Below are positions 52,511-61,786 of a DNA stretch of 64,000 nt, one piece after another. The notes under the pieces are model-generated. The model had not been told where the DNA came from, searched no databases, and was given only the letters and a program-made list of their open reading frames with translations. The DNA is taken from the NCBI GenBank assembly GCA_963829835.1, contig CAWHKC010000004.1, positions 124,001-188,000 on the forward strand, read 5' to 3'. A program made the translations under genes and the position numbers. The stretch's first letter is position 1; every line of letters begins with the position of its first letter. This stretch comes from Berkiella sp963829835. Its GTDB lineage: Bacteria; Pseudomonadota; Gammaproteobacteria; Berkiellales; Berkiellaceae.

Positions 52511-54001
52511 TAACGTACTTCGACGTTGGCCATCAGAATGTCTGCGCGGGAGGGTAGAAACACTATCTTCCCCAGCCTTCCTAGCAGGTTGCTTATATTG
52601 ATTGAAAACCGCAGACTGATATGACTCTTCTATTGCAGGTTCATAAGCTGGAGTTTGCACAGATAATTGAGCCATACTTCTTTGTAAAAGAGCCATTTGG
52701 CTCATCTCTTTCATCATTGCCATTAACGCAGGGCGGTCATTGAGTAATAAATCATTATCAACACTGGAAAGAACATCCAAAGCTGTTTTTCCTTTGCTAT
52801 CTGCCCAATCAACAGGAGCACCTGTTTCAAGCATTACACGAATAACATCAGCTGGTGCTTTAGCTAAGGCAGCCTGTAAATCTTCACCTGAAAATTTCAC
52901 CCCAAACTCTTGGTATACTTTGAGAATGTCGATTGGACAATTAATTAAATACTTAGAGGGTAATTCCTTTGATTTATCACAGGCATTGATATCAACACCA
53001 TGATCGCGTAAAAATTGCAAAGTGGCACGTAACTTATTCAAGATTGCTGATAGATTTTTAACTTGTCCATTTGCGTCAAAATATACAGCAGCCACACCCG
53101 TCAGCACTTTTGAAATAGCATATCTTTTTTGTTCATTATCATAAGCGAAGGTAACATCGCATGTACGTAAACAAGGCGGCAGATATTTGGTAAGTTCTTC
53201 ACGTTTAAGTTGTCTGCCCTCCTGAGATTGAAAAAATAAATACGGCGCGACAAAGACTTCTCGCTCTGGCAGCTGCTGATTCATCCACATTAAAATATTT
53301 GACTTCAGCATACCACCAACAGATACCGGATCTGGCTTTAACATATTGGGATTTAGTTCATAAAGAAATTGTAAACAATTTGCAGAAAAGTTCGCCGCAG
53401 CAACAATTACTGCATAATCAAAGCCACACATCAAATAAGACTCATCATTGAGCTTTTTATAATCAAAGCCTCTTCGACTAAGCGCTGCTAGCACATCGGC
53501 TCTATCATGTGTTAGTGCATTGATAGCCACTTCCTCTAAATCTTCGTCATGATGAATTTGAGCCTCATTCAGTAAAAGCGTAAAGACTGAGTCAAACCCT
53601 CTATCTAATTTATTAATAATATCCAAACCTGGAATAATTTTTGCTAGTACTAAAACAAAATCCGCTTTTTGATTGATTAACAGAGCAATATCGAGCGCAG
53701 TTTGTCCATTGGCGCTCATTGCTTCTTTATTAGCGCCAAGAGAAATTAACTTTTGGATAGCCTCACTTCGATTAGCTAGAGAAGCCATATGCAGCGGTGT
53801 CAGTGCAAGACGGGTTCCGGTTTGATTAAGATTAGCGCCACGACGCGCAAGGAGATCAATGATATCTGAATGGCCTCTTATGGCAGCCCAATGCATTGCA
53901 GAAAATCCTGCTGTATCTTGCATGTGAGTTGGTTGGCCTTCGTTAAGCGCTTTTTCTACTTCAAGATAAAGTCCTTTTTGTGCTGCTTCAATTAAATTCA
54001 T
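52505..54001 (-). CDS. Ankyrin-repeat effector-like protein
   Basis: The product has 498 residues, GGGAGG 5 bp before the ATG. Ankyrin repeats fill about 1-130 (TAGFSAMHWAAIRGHSDIID, LALTPLHMASLANRSEAIQK, NGQTALDIALLI). A central region of about 200 residues with no known fold follows, then a second group of degenerate repeats (LQAALAKAPADVIRVMLETG). The tail is Ser/Arg/Gln-rich (STLPRRHSDGQRRSTLL). No signal peptide. Ankyrin proteins of this build are frequent type IV effectors in Legionella and Coxiella; translocation here is inferred. Confidence 0.88.
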   Translation of the reverse strand: MNLIEAAQKGLYLEVEKALNEGQPTHMQDTAGFSAMHWAAIRGHSDIIDLLARRGANLNQTGTRLALTPLHMASLANRSEAIQKLISLGANKEAMSANGQTALDIALLINQKADFVLVLAKIIPGLDIINKLDRGFDSVFTLLLNEAQIHHDEDLEEVAINALTHDRADVLAALSRRGFDYKKLNDESYLMCGFDYAVIVAAANFSANCLQFLYELNPNMLKPDPVSVGGMLKSNILMWMNQQLPEREVFVAPYLFFQSQEGRQLKREELTKYLPPCLRTCDVTFAYDNEQKRYAISKVLTGVAAVYFDANGQVKNLSAILNKLRATLQFLRDHGVDINACDKSKELPSKYLINCPIDILKVYQEFGVKFSGEDLQAALAKAPADVIRVMLETGAPVDWADSKGKTALDVLSSVDNDLLLNDRPALMAMMKEMSQMALLQRSMAQLSVQTPAYEPAIEESYQSAVFNQYKQPARKAGEDSVSTLPRRHSDGQRRSTLL

Positions 54002-54154
54002 ATCAGCCTCCCTGCTTTTATGAAAGTTTAATTTTGCCTGAAATTTACTGCTCTTTTTTTAACTTATCGCAGGTAATCTAAAAAGGCTATATGTTATTTT
54101 GACTAGTGTATATTCTTTCCTTCACAAACAAGGTGAGCGACTCATATATTTATC

Positions 54155-54196
54155 TTGATATCCGGCCACATCTTTGGTATAAGTTTGCAAACTTAT
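54155..54196 (+). promoter_or_regulatory. Promoter with overlapping perfect palindrome operator
   Basis: TTGATA (54155-54160), 17 bp, TATAAG (54178-54183). An 18-bp perfect palindrome ATAAGTTTGCAAACTTAT covers 54179-54196, that is, the end of the -10 and the likely start site. The ATG of the next gene is 22 bp downstream, leaving a very short leader. Position suggests repressor binding. Confidence 0.6.
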
Positions 54197-54217
54197 AATT
54201 AAAAAGGGCGCTATGTT

Positions 54218-55564
54218 ATGCCAACGAAAGCAAAACCTATCAAACCTGCAATCAATATTGCACATACAAACCAAACCCTACCTATCCTTGCGTTCAATCA
54301 AGCAGGTCAAGTTGATATTTTTGAATTTGATGATACAGGTCCAATGGCAAAAAAATTCGGACTAGATGCCAGTAAGCAAATAGCTCTGCCTGAACTTGCC
54401 AATGCGAATATTCTCTTTCAAATAGCATCTCAGCTCAAACTCATGCCAGGTGAAACATCAAGCGATGATGAAAAAATCCTTAAGCATCTCCGTGCATCTA
54501 TCAGTAAAAATGTACATGATCCAGAAATAGCCGTTGCTGAAATTATTGCCTCGTGGAACTGGATTGCCTCTCTTGATATTTCCACTCCCTACTTACAATT
54601 TAGAACATCCAAAGAAAAAGCACTTCTTAGCTATCAAGGTGCTTATGATGCTACTTTGCATAATTATATTGCAGGTTATCTTGCAACTTTAACGCGCCAT
54701 GAACAAATAGAAACATGGGTTTTTATGCAAGCAGCAGAATTGATCAATAGTACGCGAGAAGGCAGAGCTTTCGCTTGCAATCCTTATCATAAAATGGATT
54801 CTCTCATTTCTCTTGCCAGAGAATGTACAGGTGATATTAAAGATAGCGAAGCAACTATCACCAATATTGAAAAAAGATTAAAAAAAGAACAAGGGCCTTG
54901 GTTTGTCACGACACGAGGTCTAATTGGTTTTGAAGTTCAAGAAGTTTTAACAGATGAAGCTGCATTAAAAAAGGCACCAGAATTACGAAAAACGTTGAGA
55001 AACCTGCGCGATGGAAATTTTGAGGGCCTTTCTCAAGATTCAGAAATTGCGGATTCATTAGAAGAAACGATAAAGATTATGAAAAACCCTATGACGCCTT
55101 CTTTCTATAATCCTTTAGCAGACAAGCCATCCGCGGCACAAATTCGTTTAGCTATTGCGTATACGATAGAAATTAATGCGAAGGAACAACATTTTGAATT
55201 GGATCCTTTAGAATCGGGCTCAGTGAGAAATGTTCTAAAATTAGCCGCTTCCGTTAAAGAAAGTGATGCTGAATTATTATTACAAATATTATTAAGTTCC
55301 CAGCATTATGTTTCATCCATGCTATTAGAAGCCATTGTCAGAGGACGAAAAAGCGATGCTGTACGGGATGTTGCAATTGCCCTCTTAGACCGTCAGCGCA
55401 AAGAAGAAGCTTCTCTTCCCCAGCAGGCAAAACAGTTACCTGATCTAAGACCGGCTGCTCCTCAACTCACTTCACAATATGATGCGAACTTAGAAAGACA
55501 GCGTAAGCCAGAGGAAAATTCTGAAGAGCGTAAAAAAAGTGCGCCTAGTAAATCCGTCTTATGA
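54218..55564 (+). CDS. Unrecognised helical protein
   Basis: The product has 448 residues without signal peptide or membrane span. Mostly helical (SWNWIASLDISTPYLQF, ETWVFMQAAELINSTREG). The last 60 residues are charged and Pro/Gln-rich (SLPQQAKQLPDLRPAAPQLT, KPEENSEERKKSAPSKS). I recognise no family. It has its own promoter with a palindromic operator and overlaps the convergent secreted-protein gene by 6 bp. Effector-like by composition and neighbours only. Confidence 0.75.
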   Translation: MPTKAKPIKPAINIAHTNQTLPILAFNQAGQVDIFEFDDTGPMAKKFGLDASKQIALPELANANILFQIASQLKLMPGETSSDDEKILKHLRASISKNVHDPEIAVAEIIASWNWIASLDISTPYLQFRTSKEKALLSYQGAYDATLHNYIAGYLATLTRHEQIETWVFMQAAELINSTREGRAFACNPYHKMDSLISLARECTGDIKDSEATITNIEKRLKKEQGPWFVTTRGLIGFEVQEVLTDEAALKKAPELRKTLRNLRDGNFEGLSQDSEIADSLEETIKIMKNPMTPSFYNPLADKPSAAQIRLAIAYTIEINAKEQHFELDPLESGSVRNVLKLAASVKESDAELLLQILLSSQHYVSSMLLEAIVRGRKSDAVRDVAIALLDRQRKEEASLPQQAKQLPDLRPAAPQLTSQYDANLERQRKPEENSEERKKSAPSKSVL

Positions 55565-56644
55565 CTTTACCCCAACCTCGACGGGGGGGCTCTTGGGAGC
55601 CTCTAATAATTGGATCCGTTTGGTAAAATCATTAAAATCAGCACCGGCAACTGAAAGATTGCCGTTGGTAATGTATTTGATATAAAAAGCTTTGGTATTC
55701 ACGAAAAGGCTCATGATAACGATATTATAGTTATCTAATGTTGCAATCCCTTTCGAATATTCATAACCGCGCCATGAGCCTTTGCTTAATAAAGGCTCAG
55801 CAATTTTATAGCTTGCAAACTGCTCTCTCACAAATTCTTGGATGTATATTTCTTTTTCTTCAGGCGTGAAGTTCACAAATTTCTTATCACCTTGTTGATA
55901 ATCAACGGAGCCAATTTCATAGACGGCATTTTTATCAACGCTTAACTGAGCGATATGGATATCTATCTGTTCATCACCATGTTGAATAAGTTCATGATAT
56001 TCATCCGGTGAATACAGAGACAACAGGGAGACATTAATTTTAGGGAGTGAATATTCTTTATATTCATCTTTCCAGGTTGGAGTAAGCAGCATTTTCAAAC
56101 GTTCATAACTGCCCTTAATACCAATCATATTTTCTTCAATCAATTCGGGGGTAATATAAAATTTCCCCGCCCCTAAGTCTAAGGCGCTACGGGTAGCGGA
56201 AGCATTAATAATCTTTTCGGAGTTTTCAACAATAGTGCTAGGTGTAAAATATTGCGATTGGTGCTTTTCAAGGCGCTCTTTTAGTGAAAAATATTCTTGC
56301 GCTTTTTCAACCTTTTTTGAAAAATAACTATCTTTTGCGGTTTTCCAAGTTTGTGCTTGAAATTCTTTTAATACGTCTAAGGTTTTTTGGATATCACTAA
56401 CTATTTTATTTCTTTGTTCTTCATCATATTTTTGCTTCATGAGTTCCCAAAATTCATGATGCAATTGTTGGTTGATGTAACCACCTGTTTCATTCACCGT
56501 GGAAAAGTATTCGGTTTCATCTTTCATCGGTGCCGGAGGTGGTTTTGGGCCTTCATCAGCATGCAATGCGCCCATGCAAAGAGTGCATATCAATAATAAG
56601 CAAACCAAAACAGATTTTGAATCTTTTGAAAAAATGGTAGACAT
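55559..56644 (-). CDS. Secreted protein of unknown function
   Basis: The product has 361 residues with a signal peptide (SVLVCLLLICTLCMGALHA, cleaved before DEGPK) and a Pro-rich start of the mature chain. The rest is helical then mixed (HHEFWELMKQKYDEEQRNKI; FTPEEKEIYIQEFVREQFAS; NYNIVIMSLFVNTKAFYIKY). No known domain was recognised. Probably periplasmic. It overlaps the 3-prime end of the convergent gene at 54218 by 6 bp and follows the CaaX-protein gene after a terminator. Confidence 0.78.
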   Translation of the reverse strand: MSTIFSKDSKSVLVCLLLICTLCMGALHADEGPKPPPAPMKDETEYFSTVNETGGYINQQLHHEFWELMKQKYDEEQRNKIVSDIQKTLDVLKEFQAQTWKTAKDSYFSKKVEKAQEYFSLKERLEKHQSQYFTPSTIVENSEKIINASATRSALDLGAGKFYITPELIEENMIGIKGSYERLKMLLTPTWKDEYKEYSLPKINVSLLSLYSPDEYHELIQHGDEQIDIHIAQLSVDKNAVYEIGSVDYQQGDKKFVNFTPEEKEIYIQEFVREQFASYKIAEPLLSKGSWRGYEYSKGIATLDNYNIVIMSLFVNTKAFYIKYITNGNLSVAGADFNDFTKRIQLLEAPKSPPVEVGVKS

Positions 56645-56765
56645 GGTTGTATTACACGCGTTTTAAAGGTTAAAGAGCATTAGAGTAAAGTCAAATATCT
56701 ACCATATGATATATGCTTTAAGACCACCAATAAAGCTCTAAAGCTAAGCTTTAGGGGCAAAGCAT

Positions 56766-56788
56766 AAAAAAAGGGGGCCTTAAGCCCC
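56766..56788 (-). terminator. Rho-independent terminator of the CaaX-protein gene
   Basis: On the minus strand GGGGC-TTAAG-GCCCC is followed by a C and seven T residues. It lies 25 bp past the stop at 56813, so that gene is a separate transcript. Confidence 0.88.
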
Positions 56789-56812
56789 GCACAATAAGTT
56801 TTTCAACTTTCT

Positions 56813-57163
56813 TTATAATAAGTTACAGCAGCGCTTTTTCCCATTTTCTTGTTGAGCCGCTTCTCTTTCTGCAGCTTTTCGATCTGCCTGCTCTTTTAAG
56901 GCATGGAATTTACCAGGAGACAACGCTGGTGATACTGGTATATCAGAGCTTGGCAACTGAGAAGAAAAGAGCACCGGCGCACCACTACTTTTAACTACCC
57001 CATGTTTCTCTTGCTTCCATTGATTATAGCCTGGAAGTTCATCTCTATAAGAATCTAGAGCAGCCTCTCCTGCTGAAGGGTTATTTACTATCGCATCGAT
57101 TTTTTGATAAATCTTAATGAGATCTTCTTTACTTCGTTCATGAGGCATTGCACCAGGTTTCAT
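56813..57163 (-). CDS. Small effector-like protein ending in a CaaX prenylation motif
   Basis: The product has 116 residues with AGGTAGG 5 bp before the ATG. The C-terminus is GKKRCCNLL: a polybasic stretch, a Cys next to the CaaX Cys, and CNLL. A terminal Leu is the signature for geranylgeranyltransferase I in eukaryotes, and the extra Cys could be palmitoylated, as in Rho-type GTPases. Bacteria have no protein prenyltransferase, and Legionella effectors such as AnkB are known to use host enzymes through such motifs. The rest is a short helical N-part (SKEDLIKIYQKIDAIVN) and a Ser/Pro linker. No enzymatic domain was seen. Confidence 0.8.
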   Translation of the reverse strand: MKPGAMPHERSKEDLIKIYQKIDAIVNNPSAGEAALDSYRDELPGYNQWKQEKHGVVKSSGAPVLFSSQLPSSDIPVSPALSPGKFHALKEQADRKAAEREAAQQENGKKRCCNLL

Positions 57164-57333
57164 ATTAGCCTACCTTTTTTTGAAATACTTTGGAATTTAG
57201 AAAACTGATTATACACTCCTGACATAATTCATCATGTCGTAAAATTATATCGGGTAATCAAGTCTTGCTTTCAAAATAGATTACTGGCTTAATTAATTCG
57301 TCTTTTTTAGCTGTTTATCAAAAGGGAAATATT

Positions 57334-57600
57334 ATGAAGCAATGGAGCTTAATCGCATTGGTAATGGTTGCTACTAGCTTACAAGCAGATGAATTATCCG
57401 ATGAATGCGTGCAATCAATGCAAAACGTCTATAAATTTTATTATCATGAAATTATTCCTAAAGATTCAGTTTCTGAAAAATTAAGCAGCGAAGAAGCTTT
57501 AAAGATGGCAACCGTTGTTAATAAGCTTAAAACAGATTGCCCAGCTGAACTTGTTGCAAAAATGAATCAGCATTTGCAGGAAGATAATTTGCAGGGATGA
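57334..57600 (+). CDS. Small secreted protein with two cysteines
   Basis: The product has 88 residues, GGGA 6 bp before the ATG. Signal peptide WSLIALVMVATSLQA, then an acidic, helical mature chain of about 70 residues with Cys in DECVQSM and TDCPAEL that could form one disulphide. No family recognised. Single gene, divergent from the CaaX gene and followed by a dispersed palindrome. Confidence 0.75.
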   Translation: MKQWSLIALVMVATSLQADELSDECVQSMQNVYKFYYHEIIPKDSVSEKLSSEEALKMATVVNKLKTDCPAELVAKMNQHLQEDNLQG

Positions 57601-57628
57601 TTTTAGCTATAGCTATTGTTGGTCTGAT

Positions 57629-57662
57629 GTAGGGTGGGTAAAGCGTAGCGTGCCCACCCTAC
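57629..57662. repeat. Dispersed GGTGGGC palindrome (single arm) overlapping a stop codon
   Basis: GTAGGGTGGGTAAAGCGTAG and CGTGCCCACCCTAC form one palindromic arm between convergent genes. The TAG stop of the aspartic protease gene lies inside its terminal CTAC, so the repeat forms the 3-prime end of that gene. Confidence 0.85.
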
Positions 57663-58582
57663 TCAATCTTAATCAGCTTTTTCTTTTGATCAATCGTAAT
57701 CTTCAACTTATCCATCACTTCCAAACCCATCAACCCAAACGGCACATTTGAATCATAAATGCTTTTGTTATAAACAACAGTCGGATTAACAAACTTACTA
57801 TCCCCCCAATAAGCATCAGCCACAATTTTTTCCTTAAGCGCCGTATACTCACCATAATGTGTTCCATTTTTGATCATTTGACTGTTAGTTTTCTTATAAG
57901 GTAAAAAATTCACCATGGGTGGCAAGGTAAATTGTTCATTAGATCCCGTATCAATCACAAAATGATATTGCATGGAATGATTAGAACCATCTTTAAAAAT
58001 AATTGAAGTGACAGGTAATTTCTCTTTAATATTAAATGAAGAGACTTTCTGCTGGTTAGGTTTAAGCTGACCATTTTCTAATATAAAGCGCTTTTTTGGA
58101 AAATCGAGGGTTATTAAATAATCAGAAAAAGCACCAAAACCTAATATACCATCGATATGCTCGTTAAACTCTTTTTTAAAATAACTTATGATGGTCGGCT
58201 CAGGGTAAACGATCATATCGTAATCAATCAATTCGGCATTACCTATTTTGAGCATGGGTATTCGATACAAATTGGCATTGAATTGTTTGTTATTTCTGGT
58301 GAACTTAATGCGTTTACTCTTTTCAAGATGTAAAGTATTTGCAAGTCTTTGTGATATAACACTGATAGGGGCGCCTGTATCAACCATAAATCTAAAAGGG
58401 CCTTTGCCATTAATTGTCACATTGATAAAATAATGCTTACTCGACATTTGGGTTAGCTGTAGTGAAGTGGGCGTTGAGAGTTGGTTTGTGCTTCTTGGTT
58501 TATTATAATAATCCACGGCAAATGAGGTCGCTGTTTTTATTATAAGCATTATGAAAATCACAAAAATCTGATAACATCGCAT
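57659..58582 (-). CDS. Secreted retropepsin-like aspartic protease with two DTG lobes
   Basis: The product has about 307 residues from the ATG at 58582, giving a signal peptide (YQIFVIFIMLIIKTATSFA); an in-frame TTG at 58630 is possible but has no better ribosome site. Two aspartyl motifs, FRFMVDTGAPISVIS (first lobe) and YHFVIDTGSNEQFTL (second), each lie in a retropepsin-like half, with flap-like ILGFGAFSDYLITLDF and GLMGLEVMDKLKI segments after. Similar single-chain bilobed proteins are annotated as bacterial pepsin-like or gag-polyprotein putative aspartyl proteases. Periplasmic or secreted; substrate unknown. Confidence 0.85.
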   Translation of the reverse strand: MRCYQIFVIFIMLIIKTATSFAVDYYNKPRSTNQLSTPTSLQLTQMSSKHYFINVTINGKGPFRFMVDTGAPISVISQRLANTLHLEKSKRIKFTRNNKQFNANLYRIPMLKIGNAELIDYDMIVYPEPTIISYFKKEFNEHIDGILGFGAFSDYLITLDFPKKRFILENGQLKPNQQKVSSFNIKEKLPVTSIIFKDGSNHSMQYHFVIDTGSNEQFTLPPMVNFLPYKKTNSQMIKNGTHYGEYTALKEKIVADAYWGDSKFVNPTVVYNKSIYDSNVPFGLMGLEVMDKLKITIDQKKKLIKIE

Positions 58583-58689
58583 TGAAGAACTTATTGTTAA
58601 TGGGGACCTTAATATAAGGTATCGTTCCAAGCAACGACACCATTAACATGTATATACTCATTTCACTTTGACTTTAGGCAAGAAAAACC

Positions 58690-59379
58690 ATGCGCTATCG
58701 ATTTTACCGCGAACATAAATATGTCAGTTTTATGTTAACTGAATATGAAAGACTCCTTGCTAAAACTGATTTTAGCTCCATAAGCGCAGTTAATGCGCTT
58801 AAAGAACCCTTGCGTTTATTGCACGCACTTATGAATGGACATGCAGCATATGAGAACAGTGCTATTCATGAATTATTGCGCCAGAAAAGCTCTACAGCCC
58901 ACGAAGCCATCGAAAAAGATCATGAAGAACACGAACAACAATTTGAAGCTTTCACAGCTGGGCTTGAGAATATAACCAACTGTGCTGATGAACAGATGAG
59001 GCAATCTTTAGGTTATCTGTTCTATCTTTCCTTTCGCTTTTTTGTTGCCGAAAATTTAAGGCATATTCATATTGAAGAAACGGTTATCATGCCGGCGTTA
59101 CAAAAATTATACTCAGATGAAGAATTAAGCACCGTTGAAGCAAAAACCTATGATCACATGACATCCGAGCAAATGATTCAAATGATGGAACATCTTTTTC
59201 CGCACATGGATCTCAATGATAAGATTTTCTTTTTAGGCGACATCAAAAAAACGCAACCAGAGAAATTTTCTTATGCTTGGCTTGGTGTGGCTACCACATT
59301 CAACCTCGAAGAACGCATTTCTATTATAAAGAAACTAGACTTAGAAACAACGCCAGAGAACGCACTACTTACCGACTAG
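58690..59379 (+). CDS. Haemerythrin-like (HHE) domain protein
   Basis: The product has 229 residues, helical throughout. His and Glu residues spaced as in HHE four-helix bundles: REHKYVSFML, HAAYENSAIHELL, EKDHEEHEQQFEAF, HIHIEETVIMPAL. Such domains bind a di-iron centre and sense or carry O2 or react with NO. An additional C-terminal 60-residue helical part follows. No signal peptide, so cytosolic. It ends by overlapping the convergent membrane-protein gene by 15 bp. Confidence 0.85.
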   Translation: MRYRFYREHKYVSFMLTEYERLLAKTDFSSISAVNALKEPLRLLHALMNGHAAYENSAIHELLRQKSSTAHEAIEKDHEEHEQQFEAFTAGLENITNCADEQMRQSLGYLFYLSFRFFVAENLRHIHIEETVIMPALQKLYSDEELSTVEAKTYDHMTSEQMIQMMEHLFPHMDLNDKIFFLGDIKKTQPEKFSYAWLGVATTFNLEERISIIKKLDLETTPENALLTD

Positions 59380-59655
59380 AGCGTAGAAAAGGATAATGCA
59401 CGTTGCCACAATCACCATCTCCACCGCCCAGAGTAACCACATCGCATGGGTGAAAACTGGAGGGATACGCTCAGGGTCTACATGGATCCCATCGTAAATG
59501 GCTAAGAACAAAGACGTTAAAATAACCGCAGGCAGTCCAAAGATAAAACCAAACCAAGGGAGGGGGATATTACAAGCGGGAAGAGCGATCATCAGATATA
59601 AAAAGAATTTTTTAAACCCATACCGAAACTTTTCATTTTTATTAGAGTTAAGCAT
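59365..59655 (-). CDS. Small three-helix membrane protein
   Basis: The product has 96 residues with GAGGAG upstream of the ATG (11 bp). Three hydrophobic segments (FFLYLMIALPACNIPL, FIFGLPAVILTSLFLAIY, AMWLLWAVEMVIVATCIILF). Its length and the GFIFGLPAVI segment recall small DUF3311-type membrane subunits found beside solute symporters, but no symporter gene is present here. Co-directional with the coiled-coil gene 22 bp upstream. Confidence 0.75.
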   Translation of the reverse strand: MLNSNKNEKFRYGFKKFFLYLMIALPACNIPLPWFGFIFGLPAVILTSLFLAIYDGIHVDPERIPPVFTHAMWLLWAVEMVIVATCIILFYALVGK

Positions 59656-59677
59656 CGTATTCTCGACTCCTCAAATC

Positions 59678-61660
59678 TTAATGTGATGTATTTCCTCTTT
59701 TACGAGCAGATGAAATGGGTACCACCTTTGACGACGCTTCCGGCGCTGACGTTGAAGTAGTTTTAGCCCTATCACGAGCAGTGATACTAGCTGTAATAAC
59801 TAATGGATTATCTCCCGTTTTTGCAAGCGCTTCTTTTGAAGGATCAACTTTTTCTCTGGGAGTATCATCAATGAGATTATGAAGTCTATCAAGCTTGACT
59901 GAATGCTCAACAACATGAGTTACATGCTCTTTTGTGAGTTTTGATATTTCAGTTTTACCTTTGCTTTGTTGATCTCTTTTTTGCTTTATGTCATATAATG
60001 CATTAATACCTGTTACCACCCCAACAGCAATCACCGCCACAGCAAGCAATGCTTGTGCCGGTGGAATACATGCTGCTATTGCGAGCCCTAAACCAGCCAA
60101 ACCTAATAGTATATTTTTTACTTTCTTTTTACTTTCAATTTTCTTTAATTTCAATTGTTGGTCAAGTTCTGCTCGGTCAAGAATTTTATCAAACCTTTTA
60201 TCTAAAAGTTCTTTTGTTTGACGCTTAGGATCAGCTAGCGCATCCGACGTTAATAATAATTTCGTATATTCTTTCTTTGTACCAAGCTTCGCTATTTTAT
60301 CCTCTAACTTACCAGCGATTTCCTTGAGAGCTTGATTGAGATTCTCTCGTAAACTTTCTGAACGCTTTTGCAATTCGGGATTATTTAATTGTTCAACACC
60401 ACTTCGGAGCGCTACATTCTCTTGTAATCGCTTTTCAGGATCTTTAAAATCAACTATTGTTTGTTTAAGAGATTTTATGCGTTCCTCTAAATATCCTCTT
60501 TCCAAACCAACCAAATTTTCACGCACTTTGGTATCGAGTATAAGATAAGGTTTTTTATTATATTTTTCATCGACATTTTTAAGCTGTGAATTAGCCTCAG
60601 CAAGCAAATTGTCATATTCCTTCAATTGCTCATTGAACCTGATTAATGTTTCATGTTTAGCAATTTTGTCATCGATTTTTGTAATATCTTTATGTAAATT
60701 ATCGATTTTTTCCTGCTGTTCGACTGTAAGAGGTTTGGGCAGCTCCCTCTCCAATGCCTTTATTTCGTTTTCAACAAGCCCCTTTTGCTTAGCATATTCA
60801 TTTATCTTATTTTCTGAAAACTTAACAGGATCAAAACTACTTGCTTTTCTTTGTTCTAATTTTGATCGGTTACTTTCAATTCTTGCCATCAATTCTTTCT
60901 TTTGTTGTGGCCCTAAAGTTTTATCATCTTCAAGAGTACTCACATCTCGTTGTATTTTAGATTCAATATTCGCAATTGCTAGGTTTTCTTCCACCTTTTC
61001 AGCCAATTCCTGTTTTCTGGCTTCAATTAAGGCATTTAAATTAAGCTCCGTCTTTTTAGTCAATGGAGACTTACCAATTTCATCTAAAGTATCAAGTTGA
61101 TTTTGTATGTCAGCTCGTTGCTCTTTTAAATCATTAATTTCAGCTTGAGTATCAGCAATATCATGAAACAAAGCTAAATTTCTTTCAATTTCTACATCAA
61201 CAGCTTTAAGCTCTTTATCAGATTCTTTGATTCTTTTTTCTATGGCATTTTTATCTCTAGTGACGGCAACAAGTTCTAAGGAATTCTTAACAACTGAGAT
61301 ACTACCAAGCACGACACCGACAATGGGAGCCGCAATGACCGAAGCTCCAAATGCAACTGCAGCGCCTATGCCAGAAAATACAATAAAAGCAACATTCCCT
61401 GCAACCTTCACTCCTCTTAAAGCCTTATCTCCTATAGTATCTTTTAGCCCTAGCTTTTCCCTTCTGCTATTTTCACCCCACAGCTCATAAATGGTATAGA
61501 TTGCATCAAGTCCACCAATTATCTTAAAAACACCAACACCTGCTGCTGCCACTTCTTTCATCATTCCTATTGTTTCAGCAGGATTGCGATCAAGAGCTTC
61601 CTTAGCAGACTTCAATCCATCAGTGACTTCTTTTAAGCCATTAGCACCTTGGGTTGACAT
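59678..61660 (-). CDS. Large coiled-coil protein with two hydrophobic hairpins (effector-like)
   Basis: The product has 660 residues. Hydrophobic regions lie at about 84-130 (GNVAFIVFSGIGAAVAFGAS, VIAAPIVGVVLGSISVV) and about 520-560 (ILLGLAGLGLAIAACIPPAQ, ALLAVAVIAVGVVTGINA). About 380 residues of charged coiled coil lie between them. No N-terminal signal. The tail is Ser/Thr/Ala-rich (AKTTSTSAPEASSKVVP). The hairpin-coil-hairpin plan suggests insertion into, or tethering of, two membranes; many vacuolar-pathogen membrane proteins have this form. No specific family was recognised. Confidence 0.82.
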   Translation of the reverse strand: MSTQGANGLKEVTDGLKSAKEALDRNPAETIGMMKEVAAAGVGVFKIIGGLDAIYTIYELWGENSRREKLGLKDTIGDKALRGVKVAGNVAFIVFSGIGAAVAFGASVIAAPIVGVVLGSISVVKNSLELVAVTRDKNAIEKRIKESDKELKAVDVEIERNLALFHDIADTQAEINDLKEQRADIQNQLDTLDEIGKSPLTKKTELNLNALIEARKQELAEKVEENLAIANIESKIQRDVSTLEDDKTLGPQQKKELMARIESNRSKLEQRKASSFDPVKFSENKINEYAKQKGLVENEIKALERELPKPLTVEQQEKIDNLHKDITKIDDKIAKHETLIRFNEQLKEYDNLLAEANSQLKNVDEKYNKKPYLILDTKVRENLVGLERGYLEERIKSLKQTIVDFKDPEKRLQENVALRSGVEQLNNPELQKRSESLRENLNQALKEIAGKLEDKIAKLGTKKEYTKLLLTSDALADPKRQTKELLDKRFDKILDRAELDQQLKLKKIESKKKVKNILLGLAGLGLAIAACIPPAQALLAVAVIAVGVVTGINALYDIKQKRDQQSKGKTEISKLTKEHVTHVVEHSVKLDRLHNLIDDTPREKVDPSKEALAKTGDNPLVITASITARDRAKTTSTSAPEASSKVVPISSARKRGNTSH

Positions 61661-61786
61661 TATTGACTCACTTAATGGTAGTTACACTCATTGATTAAAA
61701 AACATATTTACCTAGTTATCATTTTAACCTTTTACGCATAGGCAAATACACAAAAAAAATAAGTGTTTGGTTAAAGGTCAGGTAAA

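Noticed and set aside
60609..61100. 163-codon plus-strand frame
   Set aside because: Ser/Phe/Leu-rich antisense shadow of the coiled-coil gene 59678-61660.
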